Below, piece by piece: positions 21,814-33,957 of a DNA stretch of 64,000 bases. Position 1 is the first letter of the stretch. Each line of letters starts with the position of its first letter. The notes below the pieces were generated by a model. It had not been told where the DNA came from, did not search any database, and saw nothing but the letters and a program-made list of their open reading frames with translations. Position numbers and translations under genes: made by a program. Source of the DNA: Rehmannia glutinosa (Eukaryota; Streptophyta; Magnoliopsida; Lamiales; Orobanchaceae). The DNA lies in NCBI GenBank assembly GCA_016081115.2, contig CM071932.1:58125639-58189638 (forward strand), read 5' to 3'.

Positions 21814-24800
21814 ATGGCACCAACTTATGACTTTACCAAGTTAGGAAAGCAAATCCACACCGGTTCGACGGTGGATTTCGAATTTTAATGGTGAAGCGGT
21901 CCGACGACACCCTGGTGAAGAAAATCGTAGGGAAGTTGGAAACGCCCGATTAAAACCGTTTCTAACGCTAGAATATCCGATGACCTATGTGGAGGAGGTT
22001 GCACAATTCTGAATGCCGAGATTCACGATGAAGGAATCAAGTCATCTGCTCACGGAAAGCGGTGACTATCACCGCCAAGTATTTGGTCAATATTTCTTAC
22101 TACCAAACAGGAAGGAGCATCCGAGGTCAAAGAAGCTGATGTAAACTTGGCCGACGCCGGAAAGAAATAGCCAAGTCCGACTTTGCCGATAAAATAATTT
22201 ACACAAAGAAACAAAAGACTCACCGAAGGAGGATTATCACAAGTTGTTGGACATAGTTGCCAAATGTATCGACATCAAATTTGGCGACTTTGACCAACTT
22301 GTCAAAGGCAAGCCGATTGTTATGGCTGCAATCATCGAAGAAAAGAAGATCAATCGGGCTGAGTTTATCTACGCAGACTTCTGCGCCGAACGTGCGAACA
22401 AGTCCTTCAAAGAAGATGGCTCATTTGGAGGATCCCTAGGATATGGCCCGGTGATTGGCCGCTATTGGAGGTGAAAGGAGTCCCTCTTAGACATGGGAAG
22501 GCTTTCCATGTTAACAAGAGGATGTTCGAGCAAACCTCTCGCGCACTGAAGAGCTTACGCCAAGAGAGCGACACTGAGGGGGGAATCACCGACCAAGATA
22601 CAAATGCTTTCTCTCGGCCCGAAGAAGAAAGCGCCCCTGCAATGCCGAAGATCACGCCCTGCAAAAAAGAAAACCAAACATGCTCCCGCCCTCGCAGCTG
22701 AGTCACACCCGCCGTGTGTCACTGCCCTGCGCAGCGGCGGTCGAGAAGGACTCACAAATGCCTTCTCCGATCGTCAAAAGGAGGAGAACTGACAAGCCAA
22801 GACGGCCCCTCCTCGAAAACAAACACCAAAGACGCCCCCCGCCCAAGACTCGAGAGGACACCGCCCAACTTAAATTCCCCGGTACAAACCCGGAGACGAA
22901 GAAGACTCGTCAAGCGGTCGAACAAGAGAAACCAGGTGAGTCGATTACTCGGCTAGCACAAATACGGAGACTACTTTGGAGAAATAGAGTCTCCGAGATG
23001 TAGTTGATGAAACATACCAAGTCTCGCTTGAAGCGTCAGCAGAGGCAACTCAAGACACAACAGTAGCTCACACAAATGAAGCACAAGAACCAACTCAAGC
23101 GGATAGTGATGTAATGATCCTATCTCCCCCTTACCCACCATCCAAAATCGTCTGCGTGAGTGGAGAAAATGGAAGTTGAGCAAGTCAAGGAACAGTTCCA
23201 ACGGCTTTGAGTTCATAGAAGAAGAAGAGGAATCGCTAAATTTCCTTGGACTAACTCTCGTGCTCCCAAAGACTTGATGAGGACAACTCGCTTAGACATC
23301 CCGCAAATCTACAAGGACAGGGAGAGAGCAAAGCAAGTCAAGAAGCCAAAGCACGTGAGAAGGCAAGCATCCGCCTATCTCCGGCACCACGAACACACAC
23401 ATCCTCTCCTTGATGTCTTCTCCGATGATGACGAGGAACCGTGAGAATGTTGTCTGCCCGAAGAGTTGCAAATGCAAAGCATTGCACGAGTCAAGAATCC
23501 TTCACGAGCAAAGACTAATGGAGGGACCAGGAGAGTCCTCCGAACACACTGAAATCGATCCAATGGGAGTGGTTCAACAAATAGCCAATGTTGTTGCTGC
23601 TACCACTTCCCCACCCACTCGGAAGAAGGCAACAAGGAGATGGCGATGAAACCGGCTAGTGGGGACCCCGATCTAGGCCAACCCCTAGTGAAGGTGTGCT
23701 ACCACCGCCCCAACGGTGAACAATCTATCCAAACAGTATGAGTTTGGAGACGAGTGACCCCACTCCAAGTCACTCGGTGGTGCGCCACCGAGGGGAAACT
23801 CCCTCCACTGCGCAAAGGTCGGAGGATGCTGCAGATGACTCCACAACGAATCAAGGAGGCGAAGTAGAGAAACTACAAACACACGAAGAACAGCAAGTTG
23901 CCATCAACGAAGCTCGAGGCGATTGAGGCTGAGATCTCGGTGACCGAGGTGCCAATCGCTCGAAGGCTAATGACGCTGCGATGCGGTCGAGGCACGAAGG
24001 AATGACCGGGAGTTAACACTGGGCGATGAAAGTGCAATCCATGGGGTTGAGACTCCAATGGATGCCACTGTAGAAGACCCTAAGACAGTGACACACATCG
24101 TCGAAAGGGAGGACTAGGCCTCACAAAGAAGAGAGACTGGCTGGAGGAAATGAAGGCCCACGGGAGGTTGAGACTTCCCGGGGTAAAGAAGTCAAATAGA
24201 GAACATCCCTCCTACTATCATCGACCCATCCGAGAAGGAGATCGGCGCACTTCATGATTCCCGTGACAACCCCGATGTCACTTTTCTGGGATCGGAAGGC
24301 GAAGAAGAAGCCGAGTCATCTCCCATGACAAATCCAAAAGACTTCCAAGCGGGTGTTCCAAGCGCGATAAAGTCCGATCCCAAGACTACTCGTCAAACCT
24401 TTAACTTTGATGATGAGCCACCAATGGAAATCTCATCATCGTCCGATGATGCTTCCGATAAGGCCGAGGACCAATCTATCAAATGGAAAAACAGTGAGAC
24501 CAACGAAGTCTGTTAAGACACTGAGGCTCGGCAAGCCGGGTCTACTTCACAAAGAACCCAATTTAACAAGAGACCACCGCACGAGCTCCTCAAGCTGCAG
24601 CAGATCGATTCCCAAACGAACTTCACGCGCACCGCTCATCATCGAATGATCCTGTCGGCGGTGATGAATCTTTTTGTAGAATCTTTCCCTTTCTCACTTT
24701 GGAGATACGAAACTCCACGAAGAGTCGAAAAATGAACAAGCACGCTATTATAAACCAGCTCTGTTCTTCCAATGCACACCATTGTTCCAAATGCTAATTA

Positions 24801-26318
24801 TGACTTCGATGTTGTATGGCCATCAACTCGCAATGAAGAATCACCAAGTTCGAGAAGTGTTCAAGGCGTCTTTTTTGAGGTTGAACGGATGGAGAGGCAT
24901 CGCCTCTTTGGACATGCGCTGGACAACAGAGATGCCTCCTTACAGCTGATTTGAGAGGCATAACAACGGGATAAGGGAATGGTGGCAACAAAGAAGAATC
25001 AATGCGTGTGGAACAGTGAGATACTTGAACCTTGTTCAACAAGTTGCTTTGGTGTGGAGAGCTGAAAATGCTTGATGCAAAAACGAAGCTGAGAGAACAC
25101 ATTGAACATATGCATGAAGCTCACACTCCGAAATCAAGTCTGCTGCGTGAGCGAAATACAAATGATATACAGGCGTTTGGAAGAACACATGACTAGAAAA
25201 TTCAGCCTTCTCATGGCTGAGATGAAGCCGATTTCAGCAGAGTCCAACGCTACTCGATCAATTCGTCGCTTACAACGCAGCAGCAGACTTGAAGCGAACT
25301 CGACTATCCGCAGGCTCGATTTCATGCTTGCCAAAGTTCCCTGGGTTCCTCTATCCTTTGATGATGCCAAAAAGGGGGAAGAGGAATACCTTAAAGCAAC
25401 AAAATCTGAAGTGAAAAGAAAGGAGCAACCGAGAAGGGAAAATCACCGAGGAAGTCTTGAAATGCAGAAGAAAGGAAAGCTTGTTGAGGGGGAAGGATTA
25501 GCGGATGTGACATTAATGATTGCACAAACCCCCAACAAGGTCCTGTCACGGTGACATTATAAGCGAAGAAACTCCCAGTGACTCGCCACTCCAACACTCT
25601 GTATCTATCTATGGTGAGAAGAGAAAAGCAATTGAAGCGAGGGATGAAGGAAGTGGAAGGAAGAATGGATGCCAGGGTGATGAACATCTTGAAAGAATAT
25701 GGAGGCATTCCATTGTTGACAGACACTTATGCCATCTCGGATGTCGGGACAGCCCACGATCGATTAGACGAATTCAAAACGCTCGAATCAAGGGATATTT
25801 TGCAAATATGTCCATGGATCAAGCTTGGGACTTATCTTGGGAAAAGGGTCTCACGTTGTGTGAAGAAGGCGACAGCAGCAGACTTCCCAGCGATCCTCGC
25901 TCTGGGTCAATCTGGCTGGTCACTCTGGCTTTAGTCACTCACCGGGGAAGAAGAAGACCCGACAAGATATCGCCCGAGGTAGAGGAAGAAGCGATGAGTG
26001 GAGGAAGAAGCTTGACCCAGGCCTCGCCCAAGAATATTGAATACGTAGATCCAGGAAGAAAGGAGGGATCTCTTTTGGGCTGGGCTTGACCAAGTGGCAA
26101 ATTTAAAAGTGGCTAAATCTAACGCCGAGTATGCAAAGAGATTAGAAGAAGAAAACAAGAGACAAACTCGGCTATGGCGGGAGAGACAGAAAGATTAAGA
26201 AAAGATGAAGCTGCCGGAAAGCATATGAGAAGAAAAAGAAGGCGGTGACGACGAGAAAAAGAGAAGAAGAGAAGAAGATCTTGATCAAGATGAAAGAAGG
26301 AGACAATGAAGGAGATGA
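21814..26318 (+). pseudogene. Extra downstream gene of element B, broken
   Basis: Same gene as in A. The N-terminal domain is the most damaged of the three: gacgg is replaced by aatttt near 21880 and several CTG/CCGG sites are altered. IVMAAIIEEKKINRAEFIYA and the FKEDGSFGGSLGYGPVIG block (22244-22474) are clear. The basic disordered segment spans about 22560-23000. The coiled-coil part is seen in 24794-25554 (RLEEHMTRKFSLLMAEMKPI; SFDDAKKGEEEYLKA at about 25356). 25578-25934 gives EVEGRMDARVMNILKEYGGI. The C-terminal coiled coil ends at TGA 26316-26318. No signal peptide or membrane segment is visible. Confidence 0.7.
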
Positions 26319-26581
26319 AGTGTTCTTTGTCAACCCTTCATGTATTTTATTATGTAAATACATACAATGTAAGTCTTACGTAATAAAGTTATAAATTTTT
26401 GTGTGAAGACAATTATATACTCGATACACTTTGTAAACAATTGTGTTAAGTACAAGAATGATATGATCAATAAAAAGATTGATTCTCACGCATACATTCT
26501 ATGTCAATACACTATCTGTATGTATCTTTGTTATTTGCATCTTTGTATGGTTTAAGTTTTGGCATCATCAAAAAGGGAAAT
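26319..26581 (+). promoter_or_regulatory. 3' region and polypurine tract of element B
   Basis: A non-coding AT-rich stretch with AATAAA near 26380 and 26459, the 16-base motif TTTTGGCATCATCAAA at 26557-26572, and the polypurine tract aaaaagggaaat at 26570-26581 directly before the LTR. Confidence 0.8.
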
Positions 26582-28118
26582 TGTTAGGAATTTTATTGTT
26601 TAGATTTTGATGAATGCCATGTAAAACTTAGAATAGAAAGTTGGCACCCCAATTCTTGTTGTAAAATGCATTGTAATGAATAGAGTGGCCAAGCGAGTTA
26701 AGTCGGCTACGCCCTAACATACAAGAAGACAATCAAGATCGGAAGGAAGACTCTGTGAGACAATGAGTATGGCAAAGAAGAGTGAGAGCGGGAACTCTAT
26801 TGAAGAAGCGGTGAGATGCACTGAGTGGAGCATCGATCAAGTCAACTCAAGAAAAGCCAAGTCTCAAGTTGAAGTGACAAGAGTCATCCAATGATTGGAG
26901 GTGACTCTAAGTCACCTGGGGAAAGCAAGGAAATGCGATCAAGTCGAGATAATCGTAAAGAACCGTTGCAAAATCAAGAGATTTACTTAAACAAGTAATA
27001 TCTCCATACCACCTTTTTGGAGTGCTCGGTCCCGAAGCGTGCAAAAGGAATGAACCAATGGGAAGCACTACACCGTGTCGAACTCGAAGGTGAAAGAACA
27101 ATTCATACGAGGAAACGGCGATTCCAAGAACTCGCAAGCCAACGATCGCAAGGTGACTTTCAAAAATTAAGCTTTATCTCTTCAACGGGCAAATTTTTGA
27201 AAGTTCACTATAAAAGGCTGAGGAGTTTGTTTGAGAAAAGATATGACACTCACGCGACATATACAAGCATATTAGAAAAACGGAAACATTCTCAATCCTC
27301 AAGCCTACATTACGAAGTACATCAATCCAACACTCACCTGTGAAGGAAAGAGAACTTCTATCGATTGAAGAGGAAACTTTTGAAAACAAGGGGTCTACAT
27401 TCCGGGAAGGATTGTAGAAAGGTTCAAGGTTGAACCAAGTCTTAAGCTTTTGGAGGGCTTCGTGATCAAATCCAAAGAGCTTGAGCAAGTGAGTTGTAGT
27501 AACAAGGCAAACTGCCCGTGAAGAAGCCGAGTCGCACGAGAAGCCACCGAGTGATCAAGGCTCTCCGGATCGAGTCCCTAAGGATCAAGTCGGCCGTTGT
27601 GATCAAGACTTGTATCTCGGACTGTTACCACTTTGTAAACTGATCATTACTTAGTGGATTCCTCCAGGAGTTGGAGAAGAGAGGAGTAGAAGAATTACCC
27701 CATCTTGAACCTCTATAAAAACTTTCTTGTGTCATTTACATTTCAAAGATTTAAATTCCCGCACTTTTAACTCGCTTATATCTGTGATAAATTTGCTATC
27801 CATTTGATAATTTATAAGTACTAAATCAAGCTCTAAAATCTTGCTTAATCAAACTTAAGGGTGTTAAGTCTTCCGCTGAAAATAAAACCACAAATTGAGT
27901 CAAATTATAGCCAATAGCCGAGAGTTACTCCATCAACAGCTCGGTGAAATTTGAGTGCATTTGAGAGATTAACTCTACGAGTGACTAATTCGATTGTCCA
28001 TCAAGGACACAATGTGTAGAATCAACTCTCAGTAGATTTAAAAGGACTAAATCGAAAATTTGGTAAGGTTTATTGAACCCCCTTCTAAACCTTACACTTA
28101 CACCCCTTGGGACCTACA
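26582..28118 (+). repeat. 3' LTR of element B
   Basis: 1,537 bp, TG...CA. It matches the B 5' LTR apart from short clustered differences, many at CAG/CTG sites. Confidence 0.95.
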
Positions 28119-28123
28119 AGTCT
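28119..28123. repeat. Target-site duplication of element B (right copy)
   Basis: agtct, partner of 14152-14156. Confidence 0.95.
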
Positions 28124-28359
28124 TCAATGAAAATAAAACCACAGTTGAGTTAAATTATAGCCAACAACGAGTTACTCCATCAACACTCAGGTGAGTCATT
28201 TGAGAGATTAACTCTCTTGAGTGACTAAATTCGACTATCCATCAAGGACACAAATGTGTAGAATCAACTCTGTAGATTTAAAAGGACTAAATCGAAAATT
28301 TGGTAAGGTTTATTCAACCCCCTTCTAAACCTTACACTTACACCCCCTTGGGACCTACA
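28124..28359 (+). repeat. 3' LTR of element A, second part
   Basis: Resumes at tcaatgaaaataaaaccac, exactly where the LTR was cut at 14156, and runs to gggacctaca. It shares gttaaatt and gactaaattcga with the A 5' LTR rather than B's gtcaaatt and taattcga, which confirms its origin. Confidence 0.95.
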
Positions 28360-28364
28360 ACCCT
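28360..28364. repeat. Target-site duplication of element A (right copy)
   Basis: accct, partner of 542-546. Confidence 0.95.
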
Positions 28365-28991
28365 CCTCCACCACTTCGGATTATCATGATCATCCTCACT
28401 TTCGGACTCTACATCACCATTAGCCCGGATCATCATCACTCTTCTATTCGGACATTCGCTAGCTCTATGACCCTCCCATGACATTTAAAACACTCAATGT
28501 CCCTAGTGCGTGAAGTAGAAGGATCAAATTTACCGATGGTTTTTCCTTGTCCGAGTCTGTCTTTGTTCTCCACAACTTTGGGTCATTGTGTAAAACGCGT
28601 GTCATCCATCGTAGGCGTATTCGAACCCCAATCTGCGGTGCTAGAGTTGAGATTTTGCCGTGTCGAACCCCTCCTCTTGAGTTGCTACGCAACTTTGATT
28701 GCCATGTGCACCATCTCCTCAAGATCGACATAATGATATAAGTTGACGGCATCTGCTGTAGGAGTATTCAATCCCGCGATAAACCTCGCCATAGTAACCT
28801 CCCGATCCTCTTCAATATTCGCCCTTGCCATCAACATCTCCATCTCTTTATGATAATCCTCTATACTCTTCGACCCTTGAGTCAACCTCTGCAACCTTTG
28901 ATAGACGCCCCTATAATAGTGATTTGGAACAAAATGATGTCGCATCAAACTCCTCATCTCCTCCCATGTGGAAACGGGCCGCTCGCCGTTT
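28365..28991 (-). pseudogene. gag: Gypsy G gag, middle and nucleocapsid part
   Basis: Minus-strand continuation of the gag at 35514-35908 after element C. It reads STWEEMRSLMRHHFVPNHYY, RLQRLTQGSKSIEDYHKEME and FIAGLN, the standard plant gypsy gag core (retrotransposon gag family). A TAG at 28685-28687 interrupts it after MAIKVA. Downstream, on the plus strand at about 28444-28500, is the CCHC knuckle (CFKCHG...SECPNRR in the restored order of codons), broken by a one-base deletion. It ends against element A. Confident family call; a pseudogene by two lesions. Confidence 0.85.
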
Positions 28992-28996
28992 CTCCT
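28992..28996. repeat. Target-site duplication of element C (left copy)
   Basis: ctcct before the TG at 28997, repeated at 35514-35518 after the C 3' LTR. Confidence 0.95.
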
Positions 28997-30066
28997 TGTT
29001 TGGAAATTATTTTGATGAATGCCATGTAAAACTTAGAATAGAAAGTTGGCACCCCATTTTTGTTGTAAATTGCATTCTAATGGATAGGGCTGGGTCGAGT
29101 CGAGTCAAGTCGACTATGCCCCGAACATGCAAGAAGACAACCGGAGACTAGAAGGAAGACTCATTGCAAGGCGGTGAGTGTGGCAAAGAAGAGAAGACAT
29201 GAACTCGATCAAGGTGCAAACAGATTCAAATGAGTGAAGTATCAAGCAAGTCAACTCAAGACAGCCAAGTCTCAAGTTGAAGTGAAAGAGTCATCCAATG
29301 ATTGGAAGTCGACTCAAGTCACCTGGGGAAGTTAAGAAAATGCAATCAAGTCGAGATAATCGAAGAGATCCGTTGTCAAGGAAATTACTTAAACAAGTAA
29401 TACTTCCATATCGCCTTTCTTAAAGTGCTTAGTCCCTCAAGCGTGCAAAAGGAATAAACCAATGGGAAGCACTACACCGTGTCGAACTCGAAAAGTCAAG
29501 AATCATTCATACGAGGAAATGTCAATTCCGAGGACCGCAACAAGACAAGCCAACGACCACAAGTGTCTTTTGAAAATAAGCCTATCTCTTCAACGGGCGA
29601 TTTTTGAAAGATCACTATAAAAGGCCGAGGAATCACTCGAGAGAAGGTTACTCCGAACCACGAACATTCAAGCTAACATTCGAACTATAACCAAAAATTA
29701 TTCTAAAGTTATTCAAGTTCAATCCTCAAGCCTACATTACGAAGGAAATCAATCCAACACTCACCGTGAAGGAAAGACGACTTCAATCGAGTTGAAGAGG
29801 AAACATTTGAAGAATCAAGGGGTCTACATTCCACGGAGGATTGTAGGAAGGTTCAAGGTCGAACCGGTCTCAAGTTTTTGGAGGGCTTCGTGATCAAATC
29901 CAAGAAGGTTGAGCAAGTGGGTCAGTAGTAGCAGTGCAAATGCGCCCCTGAAGAAAGGCGAGTCGTCGCGAGAAGCCACCGTGTGACCAAGGCATCTCCC
30001 AGGAGTCCCAAAGGATCAAGTCACCGTGTGTGATCAAGACTTGTATCCGGGATCATTAACCATTTG
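28997..30066 (+). repeat. Truncated 5' LTR of element C
   Basis: Begins tgtttggaaattattttg. It aligns with the 3' LTR up to ccatttgt (about 35035 in the 3' copy) and then stops. It keeps the TATA box CACTATAAAAGGCC near 29612-29625. Confidence 0.9.
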
Positions 30067-30098
30067 TGTGACCAAGGCATCTCCAGATCAATCCCTCT
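30067..30098 (+). other. Deletion junction with LTR-derived filler, element C
   Basis: gtgaccaaggcatctcc here repeats LTR sequence that already occurs about 80 bases earlier (near 29987), then the sequence switches to the extra gene. An out-of-place copy of nearby sequence at a junction is typical of template switching. Confidence 0.6.
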
Positions 30099-33000
30099 TG
30101 TAAGGACTAAAAGAAGAAGACTCTTCAAGCGTTCCAAGCTTGAGAAACCGGGCGAGTCCGCCACTCAAAATGAAACAAATACCGGAGATCTGCGAAGAGG
30201 TAGAGTCTCCGAAATCATTGATGAAACAACCAAGTCTGCTGAAGCCGATCAAGAGAGGCACATTGAAGACACAAATTGTGAAGCAATCAAATGAGACAGA
30301 AAAGACAACTGAGAAAGCAAACTCTCCTGTTGACAGGGTTGTATCTCCTCCTGCAACAGATGCTACTGAAGGTGTGGAGCACCAAAGTTTGCTACCCTCA
30401 ATCCCTGAGCACGAGGGACAGCAGGGAGAAGATGACAAGGATGATGATGTGATGATCCTATCCCCACCATATCCAGACATCCAAAATCGTCTGCGAGAAT
30501 GGAGGAAATGGAAGCTGAGTCGATCCAGGGAACAGTTTCAAAGACCAGAATTCATTGAAGAAGAAGACGAACTGTTGAACTTTCTTGGATTGACCAATGT
30601 GGTCCAAGCACTGGATGAAGAAAACTGCATAGATATCTTGCAGATCTTCAAGGACAAGGAGAAGGAGAGACGCAAAGGAAGGCGAGGCTCGTGAAAAGGC
30701 CAAGATTTGTCCTTTTATCGAACCAATGATCATACACATCCTCATCTCGACGTCTCTCTAGGAGTGATGAGGATCTCGACCTCCTTCTTTGCTGCTCTGA
30801 AGAATTGGAGATGCAGCAAGCCATGCGGGAATCCAGGGCCCTACATGAGCAACGATTGTTGGAAGGACCAGGGGAGTCCTCCACATCACAACTGGAGATT
30901 GATCCGATGGGAGTGGTGCGAAGATATCGCCATTGTCAGCCGCCACCACTTCCCCACTCACTCAAAAGAAGGTGATAAGGAAATGGAGATGAAATCGGGA
31001 AAGTGGGGACCCCGGTCTAGCCAACCCCTAATGAAGGTGTCTTATCACCTGCCCCCAACGGCCGAATACTCAAAGGAAAACAAATGGAAGTCCGGAGATG
31101 AGTGACCTCATTCCAAGTCACTCTAGTGTGCCACCGGGGGGGAAACTCCCTCCACCGAAGCAAGGTCGGAGGATCTTTGCCGGTGACTCCATAATGAATG
31201 TCGGAGGCGAAGTGGAGAAGGAACAACAACTGAATACACAAAGCAAGTTGTCACGACGAGGCTCGCATGATTAAGACGCTCTCGGTGAAGTGCCAAGCCG
31301 CTCTGCGAGCAATGACGCTGGCGATGCGGTCGAGGCACGAGAAGGAACGCCCGAGTTAACACTGGCACGAAAGTGCAATCCATGGAGTTGAGACTCCGGT
31401 GGATGCCACCTCGAGAAGACCCCAAGACAAATGACGCCGAAGGGGATCGTCAAGGCCTCGCCGCGATTGAAACGCTGCGGAGGTAATGAAGGCCAACGGG
31501 AGGTTGAGACTTCCCGGGGTAAAGAGACGACGCACGCAAACATCCCTCCTACTATCATTGATCCATCCGAAAAGGAGATAAGTGCTCTTCACGATTCCCA
31601 AGATAACCCCGATGTAACCTTTCTCGGGATCCGAAGGTGAAGACGGCCGTCGAGTCATCCCCTATTGCCGATCCAAAAGACTCACCGAGGATGTTCTTCC
31701 AAGCACGAGTAAGTCGACCTTAAGACTACTCGCCAAACATTTAATTTTGATGATGAGCCACCCATGGAAATCTCATCATCGTCCGATGACGCTCGATATG
31801 GCGAGGACCAGTCAACTCATGTGGGAAAACCAAATGAGACCGACGAAGTTGTTAAGACACCGAGGCTCGATAGTCGGGTCAACTTCACAATAGACCACAA
31901 AAAAACAGCAGTCAATCACGCAGCTCCTCAAGGCTGCGGCAGGATCGACTCCACCGAACTTCACGAGCACAAGTTGTCATTGAGCGATTTCATTGCCCGT
32001 GATGATCCTTTTGTAGAATCATTTCCCTTCTCTCCGGAAGTACCGACCTTCCCGAAGAATCGCTAGAGATCAAGAACGCTTCCATAAACTCCGATCCTGT
32101 TATTCCAACAGACACCATCATCCCAAAGAGACTTTGACTTTGACGCTGCTTGGCCGCCAGCTGAGACAAAAGTGACAGCTGAGGTTCGGGAAGTTTTCAA
32201 GGCCATATTTGCAGAGATAGAAAAGATGGAGAGGCACCAGGCCTCACTGGACATGAGGCTGGATAACAGAGACGCAAACCCTACTGCCGTCTGCGAGGCA
32301 TAATGGTCGATCCGGGAATGGTGGCAACAACAAGACAATGCGCGTAGAACAAGCTCGATATTTCAGACATTGTTCAATAAATTGCTAGTCCGGTGGGCTG
32401 AGAATGTTTACGATGCGAAGACAAGAATGCAAGAGAACATCGAACGAATGCATGAATCTCACACCACAGAGATGCAAAAGCCGGCTGCTGCGTGAACATA
32501 ATAAGCAAGAGCTCCTGCGCGTAGAGGAAAACATAGATCGGAAGTTCAGCCTCCTCATGGCTGAGATGAAGCTGGTAACAGCTGAATCCAACGCCACCCG
32601 CTCCGAATGTGTAGCATACTCCGCAGCAGATTGAAGCATAACTCAACCATCACCGCTTAGACTTCATGATTGCTAGCTTGTTTCGGGGTTCCTCTCTCCT
32701 TTGATGATGCCAAAAAGGGGAAGAGGAATACCTAAAAGGCATTGAAAGGATCCTGAAGGTGAAAAGGAGGACGCACTTGTGAAGGGAAAGACAAATGAGG
32801 AAGAGAGAAGAGAGATGAAAGGAAAATCTATTGAGGGGAAGGTTCGAAAAATATGACCTTGATGATTGCTAAAACCCCCAACAAGGTCTTGTCACAAATG
32901 ATATCATCAAAGAAACTCCCATGACTCGCCACTCCAACACTGCAAGCACCCATGGCCGAAAAGAGAAAGATAGTTGAAGCGAGGGATGAAGGAAGTGGAC

Positions 33001-33648
33001 GGAAAGATGGATGCCCGAGTTATGGATATTCTCAAACAACATGGAGGTATTCCAACATACCACGACACCTATGCCATTTCGGATGTCGAACCGAGCTAAG
33101 ATCTATTGATGAATTCAAGACGCCGCATCCGAAGGTTACTTCGCAAATATGTCCATGGCTCAATCCTGGGATTTGTACTTGGGAAAAAGGTCTCAAACTA
33201 TGTGAAGAAGGCTGAGCGGTGCAGACTGCGGGCAAATCACTCTCATCGTCACTCTGCTAGTCACTCACTGGGAAAAAGAAGGCCCCATGACAAAGACACG
33301 CCGAGAGAAAGAGGAAGAAGCGATGGTGGAGGAAGAGGTTTCGACCTAGACCTCTCGCCAAAACATTGAGTACATAGATCCGTGCAAGAAAGGAGGGATC
33401 TATTGGGGCTGGATTCGCGAAGTAGCTAACCCGCAAGTGGCTAAAAACAATGCTTGAGTATGTGAAGAGGATTGAAGAAGAAACTAGAAGACAAACTCGG
33501 CTATGGGAGGAAAGACAAGAAAGAAAAAGAAGAGATGAAGTCACCGAAAGGCTTATGAGAAAAAGAAGGCGGTGAAGATGAGAAGAAGAGAAAAAGGTCA
33601 GAAGATGACAGAGCTGAAGAAGAGGAAAGAAGGCAGCGAAGGAGATGA
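30099..33648 (+). pseudogene. Extra downstream gene of element C, lacking its N-terminal domain
   Basis: The longest single open piece of this gene outside element E is 30140-30694. It holds VMILSPPYPDIQNRLREW, KWKLSRSREQFQRPEFIEEE, ELLNFLGLTNVVQALDEEN and ILQIFKDKEKERRK. These show that the middle of the protein is an acidic/basic helical region. Acidic ISSSSDDA lies near 31772. The coiled-coil region follows near 32210-32640 (EENIDRKFSLLMAEMK) and the C-terminal charged coiled coil at about 33380-33640. It stops at TGA 33646-33648. The globular N-terminal domain (about 240 residues) was removed by the deletion. Frame breaks are numerous. Confidence 0.7.
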
Positions 33649-33957
33649 AGTGTTGTTTTCCACCCCTTCATGTATTTTACTATGTAAATACATCTTTCTC
33701 GTAAGTCTTCGTACATTAAATAAAAATTGTATAAGTTCCATACTTGCGTAGATATAGAACATCATGATTACCTTAAGTTACTGTTTAAGCTTTGATACAC
33801 TCTGTAAATAGTTGTGTAAAGAACAAAGATGTTATGATCAATAAAAGATTGATTTTACGCATACATTCCGTGATTCTACATTGTCCGTGACGTATCTTTC
33901 TTTGTTTAATTATTGTATGAATGTTTTAAGTTTTGGCATCATCAAAAAGGGGGAAAT
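33649..33957 (+). promoter_or_regulatory. 3' region and polypurine tract of element C
   Basis: Non-coding. Contains aataaa at about 33718 and 33840, the motif TTTTGGCATCATCAAA at 33931-33946, and the polypurine tract aaaaagggggaaat at 33944-33957. The hairpin partner TTTTGATGAATGCCA is at 33971-33985, giving a loop of only about 23 bases. Confidence 0.8.

Larger units (their letters stand above)
14157..28118 (+). mobile_element. Ty1/copia (Sirevirus-like) retrotransposon B, nested in the 3' LTR of A
   Basis: Complete 13,962-bp element with LTRs 14157-15690 and 26582-28118, PBS, gag, linker, pol, internal promoter, extra gene and polypurine tract in the same order as A. It is flanked by agtct. 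Same orientation as A and nearly the same sequence, so it is a later insertion of the same family into its own relative. Its coding regions are broken, several times at the same sites as in A and D. Confidence 0.95.
547..28359 (+). mobile_element. Ty1/copia (Sirevirus-like) retrotransposon A, with element B nested in its 3' LTR
   Basis: Complete element: 5' LTR 547-2084, PBS, gag, linker, PR-IN-RT-RNase H, extra gene with its own promoter, PPT, and a 3' LTR split into 12869-14156 and 28124-28359 by element B. It is flanked by accct on both sides. Without B and its duplication it is about 13.8 kb. The two LTR ends share variants absent from B, for example gttaaatt and gactaaattcga after the B insertion point, so the split 3' LTR pairs with this 5' LTR. 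Gag-pol and the extra gene are broken by many small indels. It sits in gypsy element G in the opposite orientation. Confidence 0.93.
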
